Assembly (NCBI GenBank): GCA_041690635.1 | Contig: JAWLGZ010000001.1 | Span: 868,001 to 932,000 of the forward strand | Direction: 5' to 3' | DNA: 64,000 nt | From: JAWLGZ01 sp041690635 | GTDB taxonomy: Bacteria; Pseudomonadota; Gammaproteobacteria; Thiohalomonadales; Thiohalomonadaceae | In this document: positions 10,840 to 18,927 of the stretch, in pieces | How the letters are laid out: each line of letters opens with the position of its first letter | Position numbering within the stretch: position 1 is the stretch's first letter | The notes under the pieces: model-generated | What the model saw: the letters and a program-made list of their open reading frames with translations, nothing else | The model's database searches: none | Told to the model about the DNA's origin: nothing | Position numbers and translations under genes: made by a program

Positions 10840-11189
10840 TGCGCCAGGGCGGGTTTTCGCTGCTCGAGATCCTGGTGGCGCTGGCGATCCTGGCGGCAGT
10901 GGCGGGTATCGGCCTGGAGATGATGGGTGGAGCGGTCGGGGCGACGAGCCGCGCTGCCGACTACCGGCAGGCAGTGAATCTTGCCGATGACAGACTGACC
11001 ACCTTGGCCGCCCGGAACGCGCCGACCGGGAGCGAGGGCGAGGAGGGCCGCTTTCGCTGGCGACTGACCACCACACCGCTGGAGCCGTCGGCGGGGTCTG
11101 TTGTGGCACACCAGCTCACCATTGAGGTGTCGTGGCCAGGCCAGTCGTGGCCGGTGTCGCTCACCACGGTGAGGCTGCGGCAGCAATGA
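10836..11189 (+). CDS. gspI: Type II secretion minor pseudopilin GspI
   Basis: 117 residues. GTG at 10836 or ATG at 10839 could start it; both overlap the gspH stop. The cleavage site precedes FSLLEILVALAILAA with Glu5, followed by a long hydrophobic helix and a short C-terminal beta domain (FRWRLTTTPLE...), the size and pattern of GspI. Nucleates the tip complex with GspJ and GspK. Confidence 0.92.
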   Translation: MMRQGGFSLLEILVALAILAAVAGIGLEMMGGAVGATSRAADYRQAVNLADDRLTTLAARNAPTGSEGEEGRFRWRLTTTPLEPSAGSVVAHQLTIEVSWPGQSWPVSLTTVRLRQQ

Positions 11190-11767
11190 ACGGCGCGCGT
11201 CACGGCGGTTTCACCCTGGTTGAACTGCTGGTGGCACTCGCCCTGCTGGCGCTGCTGATGGTCACGCTTCACGGCGGACTGAGGGCAATCGGACAGGGCT
11301 GGGAGCGGAGCTACCACGCCGCGCGAACGGTTGCCGATCGGGATCACCTGCGACACCTCCTGCGCGCGCGCCTGGAGCAGGCCCGCCCACTGCGGGTCAC
11401 GGACGGGAGCGGACGCACCTATCTGCAGTTCACGGGTACGCGTGAGTCAGTCCATTTCGTCACCCCGCTGCCCCAGCAACTACTGCCCGGCGGCGACTAC
11501 CGCATTGGGCTCACACTGCACGAAGACGCGTTGGTGCTGGGCTATGAACCGCTGTGGTGGGACCAACCGCGTGAAGCGTCCCTGCTGATCGGCGTGCAGT
11601 CGATCCGGTTCGACTACCTGGGCGCTGACGGGTGGCGTGACGAGTGGCTGCATGAACAGGTGCTGCCGGCCTTGATACGACTACAACTCGTGCTCGCTGA
11701 CGGCGCCCAGTTCGAACTGATTGCCGAACCGAAGGCCGGCACCCCGGAGGCGGGCCATGGGCTTTGA
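11186..11767 (+). CDS. gspJ: Type II secretion minor pseudopilin GspJ
   Basis: 193 residues from the ATG at 11186, overlapping the gspI stop (ATGA); the longer frame from 11132 is rejected. Leader MNGARHGG, cleavage before FTLVELLVALALLALL with Glu5, then a beta-rich domain with the WDQPREASLL and FDYLGADGWRDEW patterns found in GspJ. Part of the tip complex; its 3' end overlaps gspK by 11 bases. Confidence 0.93.
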   Translation: MNGARHGGFTLVELLVALALLALLMVTLHGGLRAIGQGWERSYHAARTVADRDHLRHLLRARLEQARPLRVTDGSGRTYLQFTGTRESVHFVTPLPQQLLPGGDYRIGLTLHEDALVLGYEPLWWDQPREASLLIGVQSIRFDYLGADGWRDEWLHEQVLPALIRLQLVLADGAQFELIAEPKAGTPEAGHGL

Positions 11768-12635
11768 ACGACGGCGACAGGAGATGGGTGCTGCGCTGGT
11801 GGCGGTACTGTGGGGCACGGTGGTTATCGCTTTGCTGGCCGCCTCAACCGCCGGGCTGGCGCGGCAGGCCACCGGTTCAGCCTACGGTGCACTGGCCGAG
11901 GCCCGTGCCCGCCACGCGGCAGAGGGGGCGCTCCATCTGGCTGCTGCCGGGCTCATTGGTTCCACCGACTATGTCACCGCAAACGCCTTACGGCAGTTCA
12001 CGATCGGCCACGTCGACGTGACGATCCGGATGGTCGAAGAATCCGGGAAGATCGACCTCAACGCCGCGCCCGTCGAGTTGCTGATCGGGGCGCTTCGCGC
12101 GGCCGGTGCCGACGCCGACCAGTCCCGCAACATAGGTAATGCCGTCGCCGACTGGAGGGACAGCGACAGCCTGCGCCGCCTGGCCGGCGCCGAGGCCGCC
12201 GACTATCGCGCGACCGGCCTCCCCTACGTGCCGCGCAACGGGCTGTTCCGGTCGGTCGGCGAGCTGCGCCTGGTGCTGGGCATGGACGACGCGCTGTTCG
12301 CGGCGGTGCGCCCACTGATCACCGTCCACAATCGCCACGCCGGCATCGACCCGACCGCCGCGCCACGCGACGTGCTGCTGGCGCTGCCGGGCGCTAACGA
12401 GGAGGCGGTGGACGATTGGATCGAACGACGTGCGGCACAGAACGGTCGCGGCGCACCACCTGCGTTCACCACCCGCTGGCGACGGGGCACGACTGCCGTA
12501 CGGCACTTCACGATTCGCGCCGATGCACGGATAAGCGATGGCTCGGCAGCAGCGGAGGCGCTGCTCGAACTGAGGCGCGAGAGCCGAATGCCGCGAGTAA
12601 TCGAGTGGCAAATCCCGGAGGAGACACCGACATGA
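11757..12635 (+). CDS. gspK: Type II secretion minor pseudopilin GspK
   Basis: 292 residues from the ATG at 11757, preceded by GGAGGCGGG inside gspJ. A short leader EMG is followed by AALVAVLWGTVVIALLAAS; the usual Glu5 is absent, as expected for GspK, which caps the pseudopilus. Two SAM-like/helix-hairpin regions follow: KIDLNAAPVELLIGAL (near 95-110) and a second DPTAAPRDVLLALPG element near 200-215. Overlaps gspL by four bases. Confidence 0.93.
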   Translation: MGFERRRQEMGAALVAVLWGTVVIALLAASTAGLARQATGSAYGALAEARARHAAEGALHLAAAGLIGSTDYVTANALRQFTIGHVDVTIRMVEESGKIDLNAAPVELLIGALRAAGADADQSRNIGNAVADWRDSDSLRRLAGAEAADYRATGLPYVPRNGLFRSVGELRLVLGMDDALFAAVRPLITVHNRHAGIDPTAAPRDVLLALPGANEEAVDDWIERRAAQNGRGAPPAFTTRWRRGTTAVRHFTIRADARISDGSAAAEALLELRRESRMPRVIEWQIPEETPT

Positions 12636-13687
12636 TCTCCCCCCTCTTCCAGCAGTTTCAACCCGCCGCCAATGAATGGCGGCGACGGCTGAAACGTGCG
12701 TTCAACTGGTGGCTTGACGAACTGCATGCCCTGTTACCCAGTCGCCTGGCACTGGCCTCCAAAGGGGAGTGTGTGGTGAGCGTCCGGGAGCAGGAGCAAC
12801 TCTTCCTGAAGGTCAAGAGCGGCAACTGGCAGCGCCTGTCCCCGGGGCAGGAGAAATCGGTACGGGGAGTGGCACTGCTTGCTCTTCCCGACGAGATGGT
12901 GCTGGAGAAGTGCTGGCAGTTGCCACGTGCCGCCGAGGAGAACCTGTGTGAGGTGATCGCATTCGAAATGCACCGCCACACCCCGTTTGTGGCGGAGCAG
13001 GTCCTGTTTCAGCACCGGGTACTGGAGCGGACCGAAACACAGCTGCGGGTACGGGTCACTCTGGTGCCAAAGACAGAGGTCGACCGGCGGCTGGCAGTAC
13101 TCGCCAGCCGCGGCCTCATGCCGCGCGCTCTGGTGTTCGGGAACGGCGGCGGGGAGCGGCGCTTCCCGCTGGCCGGGCCCTCTACCCGCGCGCGCCGGCG
13201 AACCGCCATGCTCGCCACGGCCGCAACTACCTTCGCCGCCATCGCCGTGCTGCTCCCGGTAATGGAGCACCGCGACCGCGTCACCGCGCTCGAGCAACAG
13301 GTTGCCGCCGCCCGGTTCCAAGCCGGGCAGGCGCGGCAGTTGGAGGCGGCGTGGCAGAGCCGCGTTGAACGCCACCGCGAACTGCTGGAGCGGCGTACCC
13401 GGCAGTGGCCGGTGGTAACCATCCTGCGGGAACTGACCGAACTGCTGCCCGACGACACCTGGCTGTTGCGGCTGGAAATCGCGCGCGGCGAACTCCGACT
13501 GGAGGGGGAGTCGAGCGGTGCCTCGCATCTCATCGCCCTGCTGGAGAACGCCCACTCGCTGCGCGACGCGCGCTTCGCTTCGCCGGTCACCTTCGACCGC
13601 CAGAGCGGGCGGGAACGCTTCACAGTGGTGACACAACTGGCCCAGACGCCGCTTCACTCCGCCACTGCGGACGGAGACGAGAGATGA
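12632..13687 (+). CDS. gspL: Type II secretion protein GspL (PilM/PilN-like)
   Basis: 351 residues from the ATG at 12632 that overlaps the gspK stop (ATGA). A cytoplasmic reduced actin-like domain (about 1-180) precedes one membrane helix near 190-215 (TAMLATAATTFAAIAVLLPV) and a periplasmic coiled-coil plus ferredoxin-like PilN domain ending near 340. GspL links GspE to the inner-membrane platform and pairs with GspM, encoded immediately downstream. Confidence 0.9.
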   Translation: MISPLFQQFQPAANEWRRRLKRAFNWWLDELHALLPSRLALASKGECVVSVREQEQLFLKVKSGNWQRLSPGQEKSVRGVALLALPDEMVLEKCWQLPRAAEENLCEVIAFEMHRHTPFVAEQVLFQHRVLERTETQLRVRVTLVPKTEVDRRLAVLASRGLMPRALVFGNGGGERRFPLAGPSTRARRRTAMLATAATTFAAIAVLLPVMEHRDRVTALEQQVAAARFQAGQARQLEAAWQSRVERHRELLERRTRQWPVVTILRELTELLPDDTWLLRLEIARGELRLEGESSGASHLIALLENAHSLRDARFASPVTFDRQSGRERFTVVTQLAQTPLHSATADGDER

Positions 13688-14274
13688 ACAGGCAGGTTGA
13701 ATCAGCTCCCCCCTCCCAGAGCACCTCCTTGGGCGGACGCCACCTGGCGCTGCTGATCCTGGCTGCCTTGCCGCTGCTCATCTACTGGATCCTGCTTGCG
13801 CCGATCGTGTCATGGATAGGCGATGCCCGCGACATCCGCCAGCAGTTGCAGACGCAGCTGGCGGAATACCGGCGGGTCGGTGCCGCCAGTGCATCTCTGG
13901 CCAGGCGGATGGAGGCACTGGAGCATGACCCGGACCGACAACGGCACTACCTCCCCGGCGCCAAGCGCGCGCTCGCCTCCGCCGCACTCCAACAGCGGGT
14001 TGCCGCACTGGCCGAAGCGGGTGGTGCGCAACTGATCAGCACCCAGGCGGACACCGGAAGTGAGGGGGAGGGCCAGGTGCGGCTGCGGGTACACATGCGT
14101 AGCGGGATAGAGGGGCTGGTCGCGGTGTTTCACGGGCTTGAGGCCGGAACACCCACCCTGTTTCTGGAGAACGTGGCCATCGGCGCTGTCCAAGCGCGTC
14201 TCTCCCGCAAGACACCCGCGGTGTCGCAACTGGAGACTCGCTTCGACGTCGTCGGCTACACGATGGGGGAGTGA
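13684..14274 (+). CDS. gspM: Type II secretion protein GspM (GspM type-b)
   Basis: 196 residues; ATG overlaps the gspL stop. A short cytoplasmic N-terminus, one membrane helix (about 20-43: LALLILAALPLLIYWILLAP), a coiled coil (45-90) and a ferredoxin-like periplasmic domain with the pattern PGAKRALASAALQQRV and LFLENVAI. This matches the GspM_II/type-b group rather than classical E. coli GspM. It stabilises GspL and helps position the pseudopilus base. Confidence 0.88.
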   Translation: MNRQVESAPPSQSTSLGGRHLALLILAALPLLIYWILLAPIVSWIGDARDIRQQLQTQLAEYRRVGAASASLARRMEALEHDPDRQRHYLPGAKRALASAALQQRVAALAEAGGAQLISTQADTGSEGEGQVRLRVHMRSGIEGLVAVFHGLEAGTPTLFLENVAIGAVQARLSRKTPAVSQLETRFDVVGYTMGE

Positions 14275-14278
14275 ACCA

Positions 14279-14815
14279 GTGAATATCCACCAAGGAGTAT
14301 CCCGGGGCGATCGCCGCTGGGCGGCGGCAATACTCACCCTCGCCGCTGTCGTGGCGGCGGAACTGCACCTGCTGGGTGCGGGGCCGCTCGAGGCGGCACC
14401 ACCACCTGCACCGCCAGAGCTGGCCGATCCCCCGTCGATTGCCATCGCGCCGATGCCGCCGCCCCCGGCGTACGCATCCATCGCCGAAAGACCGCTGTTC
14501 GCTCCCACCCGCCGACCGCCGGACAGTGCGGACCCGACCCAGGCGGAGGAAAAGCCCACCACGGTGACAGCGCCGGAACCGCTCGCCGGGCGCTGGCAGC
14601 TGACCGGCATCGTGCGAACCGGCGGACTACACTTTGCCCTGCTGCGTGATCGGCGACAGGGGGCTCTGCTCAAACTGAACGCCGGTGACGCCGTGGAACA
14701 GTGGCGACTGGAACAGCTCTGGCCTGATCGGGCAGTGTTCACCGCCGGAGGGAAAAGCACCGAACTGGAGTTGTACGAGCCCGAACAGTCAGCCACCGGC
14801 ACCCGCAATCGCTAA
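14279..14815 (+). CDS. gspN: Type II secretion GspN/GspC-like inner membrane protein (XpsN-like)
   Basis: 178 residues from a GTG at 14279, four bases after gspM. One N-terminal membrane helix (about 15-35), a Pro/Ala-rich linker, the ERPLFAPTRRP signature and a small beta domain (WQLTGIVRTGGLHFALLRD through ELELYEPE) as in the homology region of GspC. Position between M and D is the xps order of Xanthomonas, where XpsN replaces GspC as the link between inner-membrane complex and secretin. No PDZ domain is present. The start is chosen because the longer frame lies entirely over gspM. Confidence 0.78.
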   Translation: MNIHQGVSRGDRRWAAAILTLAAVVAAELHLLGAGPLEAAPPPAPPELADPPSIAIAPMPPPPAYASIAERPLFAPTRRPPDSADPTQAEEKPTTVTAPEPLAGRWQLTGIVRTGGLHFALLRDRRQGALLKLNAGDAVEQWRLEQLWPDRAVFTAGGKSTELELYEPEQSATGTRNR

Positions 14816-14851
14816 CCGGTCCCGCCGCCCTGCGGTGGAGAAAAAGAACGA

Positions 14852-16978
14852 ATGAGAATGACGATACGCCTACGGCGGGGATTCACCCTGTTGCTGATTG
14901 GGATGGCGCTGAGCGCGTGCAACGGCCCCACCGTGCGCCCGGAGGGTGCCGCCGATCCACTCTTGCAGGCGCCGGGCGAAGCCCCGTCGCAGCCAGGCCA
15001 CATACCCTCCGCACCCCTTGATCCCGCCACCGAAATACCGCTACGCCGAACGGAGGTGGTACGCGGTACCGGCCGTTTCCTCCGACCGCCAGGCAATGCG
15101 CAGCCCCCGGGAGCAACCGCCGAGGAGGTTGCGCTCGACTTTGAGTCCGCCGAGTTGCGCCAGGTGATCAAGAGCATCCTCGGCGATCTGCTCAGTGTCC
15201 GCTACACCGTCGACGAGGCGGTGAAGGGGAGGGTCACCCTGCACACCAGCGCCCCGGTCTCCCGCGAGGCACTGATCCCGATCTTGGAAACCTTACTGCG
15301 CATGAACGGCGCCGCACTGGTCGAGCGGGAGGGCCTCTATCGGGTGGTCCCGGAGGCGACGGCGGTGAGCGGCGGTGGTCCGCCCCGCATGCAGGCACTG
15401 CCGGGGCACGGCTATCAGTTGCTGGTGGTGCCGCTCGGGTTCGTCGCCGCGGGCGAGATGCAGAAGGTGCTGGAGCCGCTGAAACCGGCGCGCGGCTTCA
15501 TCCTCCCCGACACCCGCCGCAACCTGCTGCTCATCGCCGGCAGCGAGGCGGAGCTGGTCCAGCTTGGCGAACTGGTACGGCTGTTCGACGTGGACCAGCT
15601 CGCCGGCATGTCGTTCGGACTGTTTCCCCTGCACGCGGTCGACCCCGGAACCATTATTCGGGAACTGAACGCCCTGTTCGGGGGCGACGAAGGCCCGGCA
15701 CAACTGCTTCGGCTGGTGCCGGTGGAGCGACTGGGCGCGGTGCTGGCGGTCAGCCCGCAGGCGGCCTATATCGACCAGGCGAGGCAATGGATAGAGCGGC
15801 TCGATCGCGCCGACACGGTGGGAGAGCCTGCCCTGCACATCTACCCCGTGCAGAACGGCCGCGCCGCCCACCTGGCGGAGCTGCTCGGCCGGCTGTTCGG
15901 TCTCGGCGCAACCCCTGGCGGCAGCGGTAGCGGTCCGCGCTCCCCCTCCCCGTTGCGCGGCGCGGAGGGTGCCGAGGCGATGCCGGTCGCGGCGGTGATG
16001 CCGCGACGCACCAACGGTTTCGGTGAGGTGACCATCGTCGCCGACGAGCAGAACAATGCGCTGCTGGTCCGCGCCACACCGGCCGACTACGAACGGCTGC
16101 AGAGTGCCATCGAGCGGCTCGACGCCCTGCCGATGCAGGTGCTGGTGGAGGCGACCATCGTCGAGGTGCAGCTGACCGGCGACCTGAGCTACGGTCTGGA
16201 GTGGTTCTTCCGCAACCGGGTGGACGACTACTCCGGGCAGGGGCGGCTGCTGTCACGCACGCCGGGGTTCGATCCCAGCTTCACCTACAGCGTGGTCGAC
16301 TCGGCGGGGCGCATCCGCGCGCTACTGGAGCTGCTGGCCGCCGATTCACGCATGAATGTCCTCTCCTCACCCTCACTGATGGTGCTGGACAACCACACCG
16401 CCAGCATCCGGGTCGGCGATCAGGTGCCGGTGCGCACCTCGGAAACCACCAGCCTCGGCACCTCGGGCGACGCGCCGGTGATCACCAGCACCATCGAATT
16501 TCGCGACACCGGCGTGCTGCTGACTGTAAGCCCGAGGGTGAACGCGGGCGGCGTGGTGGTGCTGGACGTGAGCCAGGAGGTGAGTGATGTCTCTTCCACC
16601 ACGACCTCCGGTATCGACTCCCCGACCATCCTCCAGCGCCAGGTGAACACCACCGTGGCGGTGGATAGCGGGGAGACAGTGGTCCTCGGGGGACTGATCC
16701 GCGAGAACCATCGCAACGCGAGCAGCGGTTTCCCGCTGCTCCGTGACATCCCCGGGGTCGGGCTGCTGTTCGGGGCGCAGACGTTGAGCAAGGATCGAAC
16801 CGAGCTGATCGTGCTCATCACCCCTACCGCCGTCACCGGCCGTGACCAGGCGCGTGCGGCGACGCGGGAGTTGCGCCGGCGCATGCGCGGCATCGACTGG
16901 GATGATTTCAACGACGGCCTCGGGGTGCGCCGCGCCCCCCCTCCCGGACCGCCGGCCGAGGCGGCAGACGAGCGCTGA
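14852..16978 (+). CDS. gspD: Type II secretion outer membrane secretin GspD
   Basis: 708 residues. N-terminal lipoprotein signal with lipobox LSAC (Cys23), so it may reach the outer membrane without a separate pilotin. N0 domain around 90-165 (VALDFESAELRQVIKSIL), N1-N3 repeats (about 185-430) and the secretin domain (about 440-680) with VPVRTSETTS, IEFRDTGVLL and the VVLGGLIRENHR and SKDRTELIVLITP signatures. Forms the outer-membrane channel for folded proteins. Last gene of the operon; a 36-base gap follows gspN. ATG at 14858 is an alternative start. Confidence 0.95.
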   Translation: MRMTIRLRRGFTLLLIGMALSACNGPTVRPEGAADPLLQAPGEAPSQPGHIPSAPLDPATEIPLRRTEVVRGTGRFLRPPGNAQPPGATAEEVALDFESAELRQVIKSILGDLLSVRYTVDEAVKGRVTLHTSAPVSREALIPILETLLRMNGAALVEREGLYRVVPEATAVSGGGPPRMQALPGHGYQLLVVPLGFVAAGEMQKVLEPLKPARGFILPDTRRNLLLIAGSEAELVQLGELVRLFDVDQLAGMSFGLFPLHAVDPGTIIRELNALFGGDEGPAQLLRLVPVERLGAVLAVSPQAAYIDQARQWIERLDRADTVGEPALHIYPVQNGRAAHLAELLGRLFGLGATPGGSGSGPRSPSPLRGAEGAEAMPVAAVMPRRTNGFGEVTIVADEQNNALLVRATPADYERLQSAIERLDALPMQVLVEATIVEVQLTGDLSYGLEWFFRNRVDDYSGQGRLLSRTPGFDPSFTYSVVDSAGRIRALLELLAADSRMNVLSSPSLMVLDNHTASIRVGDQVPVRTSETTSLGTSGDAPVITSTIEFRDTGVLLTVSPRVNAGGVVVLDVSQEVSDVSSTTTSGIDSPTILQRQVNTTVAVDSGETVVLGGLIRENHRNASSGFPLLRDIPGVGLLFGAQTLSKDRTELIVLITPTAVTGRDQARAATRELRRRMRGIDWDDFNDGLGVRRAPPPGPPAEAADER

Positions 16979-17046
16979 TTCCCCCATACCTGGATCAGGT
17001 ATCAGGACAGCTCGCACTGGCGCAGCCAGTTGAACAGGCTAACCTT

Positions 17047-17838
17047 ATGACGGCGGAGGGAACAACCGCCGAGACATCCTTCACGGAAAGAGAGGGGATG
17101 GAAATGACAGGGAACCTCGGAGCGGCGCCGCCGCTCCCCGAGTACGAGGACCCGCTCGTTGCGCTGCGGGCAACACCGTTCGGGGGCGTTGTCGGCGATT
17201 GCGGTGACAAGGCGCTGTCGTGCCATCTGATTGCAGCTCAGGAGTCCGAGCGCCGCCGCATCGCCCATGAACTGCACGACGGGCTCGGCCAGATCCTGGC
17301 AGCCGCCAAGTACCGCCTGGAGGCGCTGCTCACGCAGCCCGCCGCCATTCCCGTGCGCGGCGAAGTGGGTGGGATCATCGAGCACGTCCAGGGGGCGGTC
17401 GAGGAGTTGCGCCGCGTCTCCATCGATCTCCATCCGGCCATGCTTGAGGACCTCGGCCTGGTGGCGACCCTGGCCCGCTTCCACCGCGAGTATGCCGGGA
17501 CCTATCCCCACCTCAACGTCGGGCAGAACATCTCTGTCACCGAAGCGGCGATCGCGCCGGCATTGAAGCTTGCCCTCTATCGCATTGTGCAGGAGGCGTG
17601 CAACAACGCGGCCCAACACGCCAAGGCACACCACGTGTTCATTACGCTTGGCCGAGGCACAACCGGCGGTATTCGACTGAGTGTGGCGGATGACGGCGGC
17701 GGCATCCCCGAACGAAGCTTCCATACCGGACTGGGGCTATCCGGTATGTGTCTGCGGGCGGAATCGACCGGCGGCACCCTGACAATCCTGTCACGGCCCG
17801 GCGAAGGTACCGAGGTGATCGCAGAGTGGCCGTTCTGA
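17047..17838 (+). CDS. Soluble NarL-type sensor histidine kinase (HisKA_3)
   Basis: Up to 263 residues; an internal ATG at 17104 with GAGAGGGG upstream has a better ribosome site than 17047. The dimerisation/phosphoacceptor helix carries ESERRRIAHELHDGLGQIL, the HisKA_3 H-box with His about residue 75. The HATPase domain has YRIVQEACNNAAQHAKA (N-box) and DDGGGIP plus TGLGLSGM (G boxes). There is no membrane segment or recognisable sensor domain, so it must sense a cytoplasmic cue or a partner protein. The LuxR-type regulator encoded convergently at 17970-18680 is the obvious partner. Confidence 0.88.
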   Translation: MTAEGTTAETSFTEREGMEMTGNLGAAPPLPEYEDPLVALRATPFGGVVGDCGDKALSCHLIAAQESERRRIAHELHDGLGQILAAAKYRLEALLTQPAAIPVRGEVGGIIEHVQGAVEELRRVSIDLHPAMLEDLGLVATLARFHREYAGTYPHLNVGQNISVTEAAIAPALKLALYRIVQEACNNAAQHAKAHHVFITLGRGTTGGIRLSVADDGGGIPERSFHTGLGLSGMCLRAESTGGTLTILSRPGEGTEVIAEWPF

Positions 17839-17859
17839 AAGAGCACGGCCAGAAGCTGC

Positions 17860-17950
17860 GTGGGAGCCCGGCCCTCCGGGCGAAAAGCGGCAACGCCCCT
17901 TTGAGATAGACGCGCCAAACCGTTCGCCCGCGGGGGCGGGCTCCTACAGG
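17860..17950. repeat. REP-like inverted repeat pair (GTAGGAGCCCG family)
   Basis: Two imperfect hairpin units face each other: GTGGGAGCCCG...CCGGGCGAA at the left and TTCGCCCGCGG...GGGCTCCTACAGG at the right. The same core appears at 38163-38240, 47461-47488 and 61921-61990. It lies between the convergent kinase and regulator genes, where it could act as a transcript end. Confidence 0.6.
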
Positions 17951-17969
17951 TCGTGGCTTTTTCGGAACT

Positions 17970-18680
17970 TCAATTTCCGATGAGTCCGTTGCGCAGGGCA
18001 AAGGCGGTGACCCCGCTGGCGGAGCGCAGCCCCAGCTTCTTCATCAGATTGGCACGGTGCTTCTCCACCGTCTTCAGACTGATGGAGAGCAGGGCAGCGA
18101 TCTCCTTGTTGCGGTTGCCCTCGGCAATGAGTTTCATGACCTCCCGCTCGCGGTGGGTGAGGCGCTCCCAGTCGCTCTGATACCCCCCCTCTCCAGCACC
18201 GCCCCCGACGTAGCCGCTGACCACAGTGCCGCACACCCCCGGGCTGATGTAACTGTTGCCCTTGGCCACCGCCCGGATCGCCTCCAGCAGGGTGTCCTGG
18301 CTGTCGTCTTTCAGCAGGTAACCGGAAGCCCCCGCCTTCAGCGTGGCCCGGACATACTCCTCCGCCTTGTGGATGGTGAGCGCAATGACCTTCACCTCCG
18401 GCATGCGCCGCTTGATATTGGCGATCGCCTCGGTGCCGTTGCAGCGAGGCATGGACAGGTCGGTCAGCACGAGGTCGGGCTGGAGATCGATCACGCGGCG
18501 CAGCAGTTCGCGGCCGTCGCCCGCCTCCCCCACCACCTCGATGTCCGACTGCGTCGAGAGCAGCGTGCGCACACCGTCACGCAATATGGCGTGATCGTCC
18601 GCGAGCACGATGCGGATCGCCCTTGCCGATGACACGGTGCGACCGGCAGCTGAAAATAGTGGGGAGATCGCTTCCTTCAT
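17970..18680 (-). CDS. NarL/LuxR-family response regulator
   Basis: 236 residues from the ATG at 18680 (an in-frame ATG at 18707 adds nine residues; neither has a strong ribosome site). Receiver domain from about residue 20 (RIVLADDHAILRDG) with phospho-acceptor Asp74 in VLTDLSMP and the conserved Lys in YLLKDD. A linker then leads to the C-terminal LuxR helix-turn-helix (LTHREREVMKLIAEG...NKEIAALLSISLKTVEKHR). It is convergent with the NarL-type kinase and divergent from the large secreted-protein gene, so control of the surface locus is a reasonable inference. Confidence 0.9.
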   Translation of the reverse strand: MKEAISPLFSAAGRTVSSARAIRIVLADDHAILRDGVRTLLSTQSDIEVVGEAGDGRELLRRVIDLQPDLVLTDLSMPRCNGTEAIANIKRRMPEVKVIALTIHKAEEYVRATLKAGASGYLLKDDSQDTLLEAIRAVAKGNSYISPGVCGTVVSGYVGGGAGEGGYQSDWERLTHREREVMKLIAEGNRNKEIAALLSISLKTVEKHRANLMKKLGLRSASGVTAFALRNGLIGN

Positions 18681-18927
18681 GCCTGTTCTTGATCTTGTGT
18701 GATGCATGAAGTCTAGTGCGCTGTTTCACTCTTGGCGGTATTTTCAGCGAGTCGCCTGCAGCGCCACCCGCACGACCACCGACTACCGCCCACCATCCAA
18801 CCCTACCCCGCAAATACAGTCTCGCCCTACCGGCGCCCGGCCGCGCCAACCGCCACCCTTTTCACATCCGTCATCAGGCACGTGGGTTTCGCCCCGACGG
18901 TCACTGGCTCATTGGCGAGGGAAGGTC

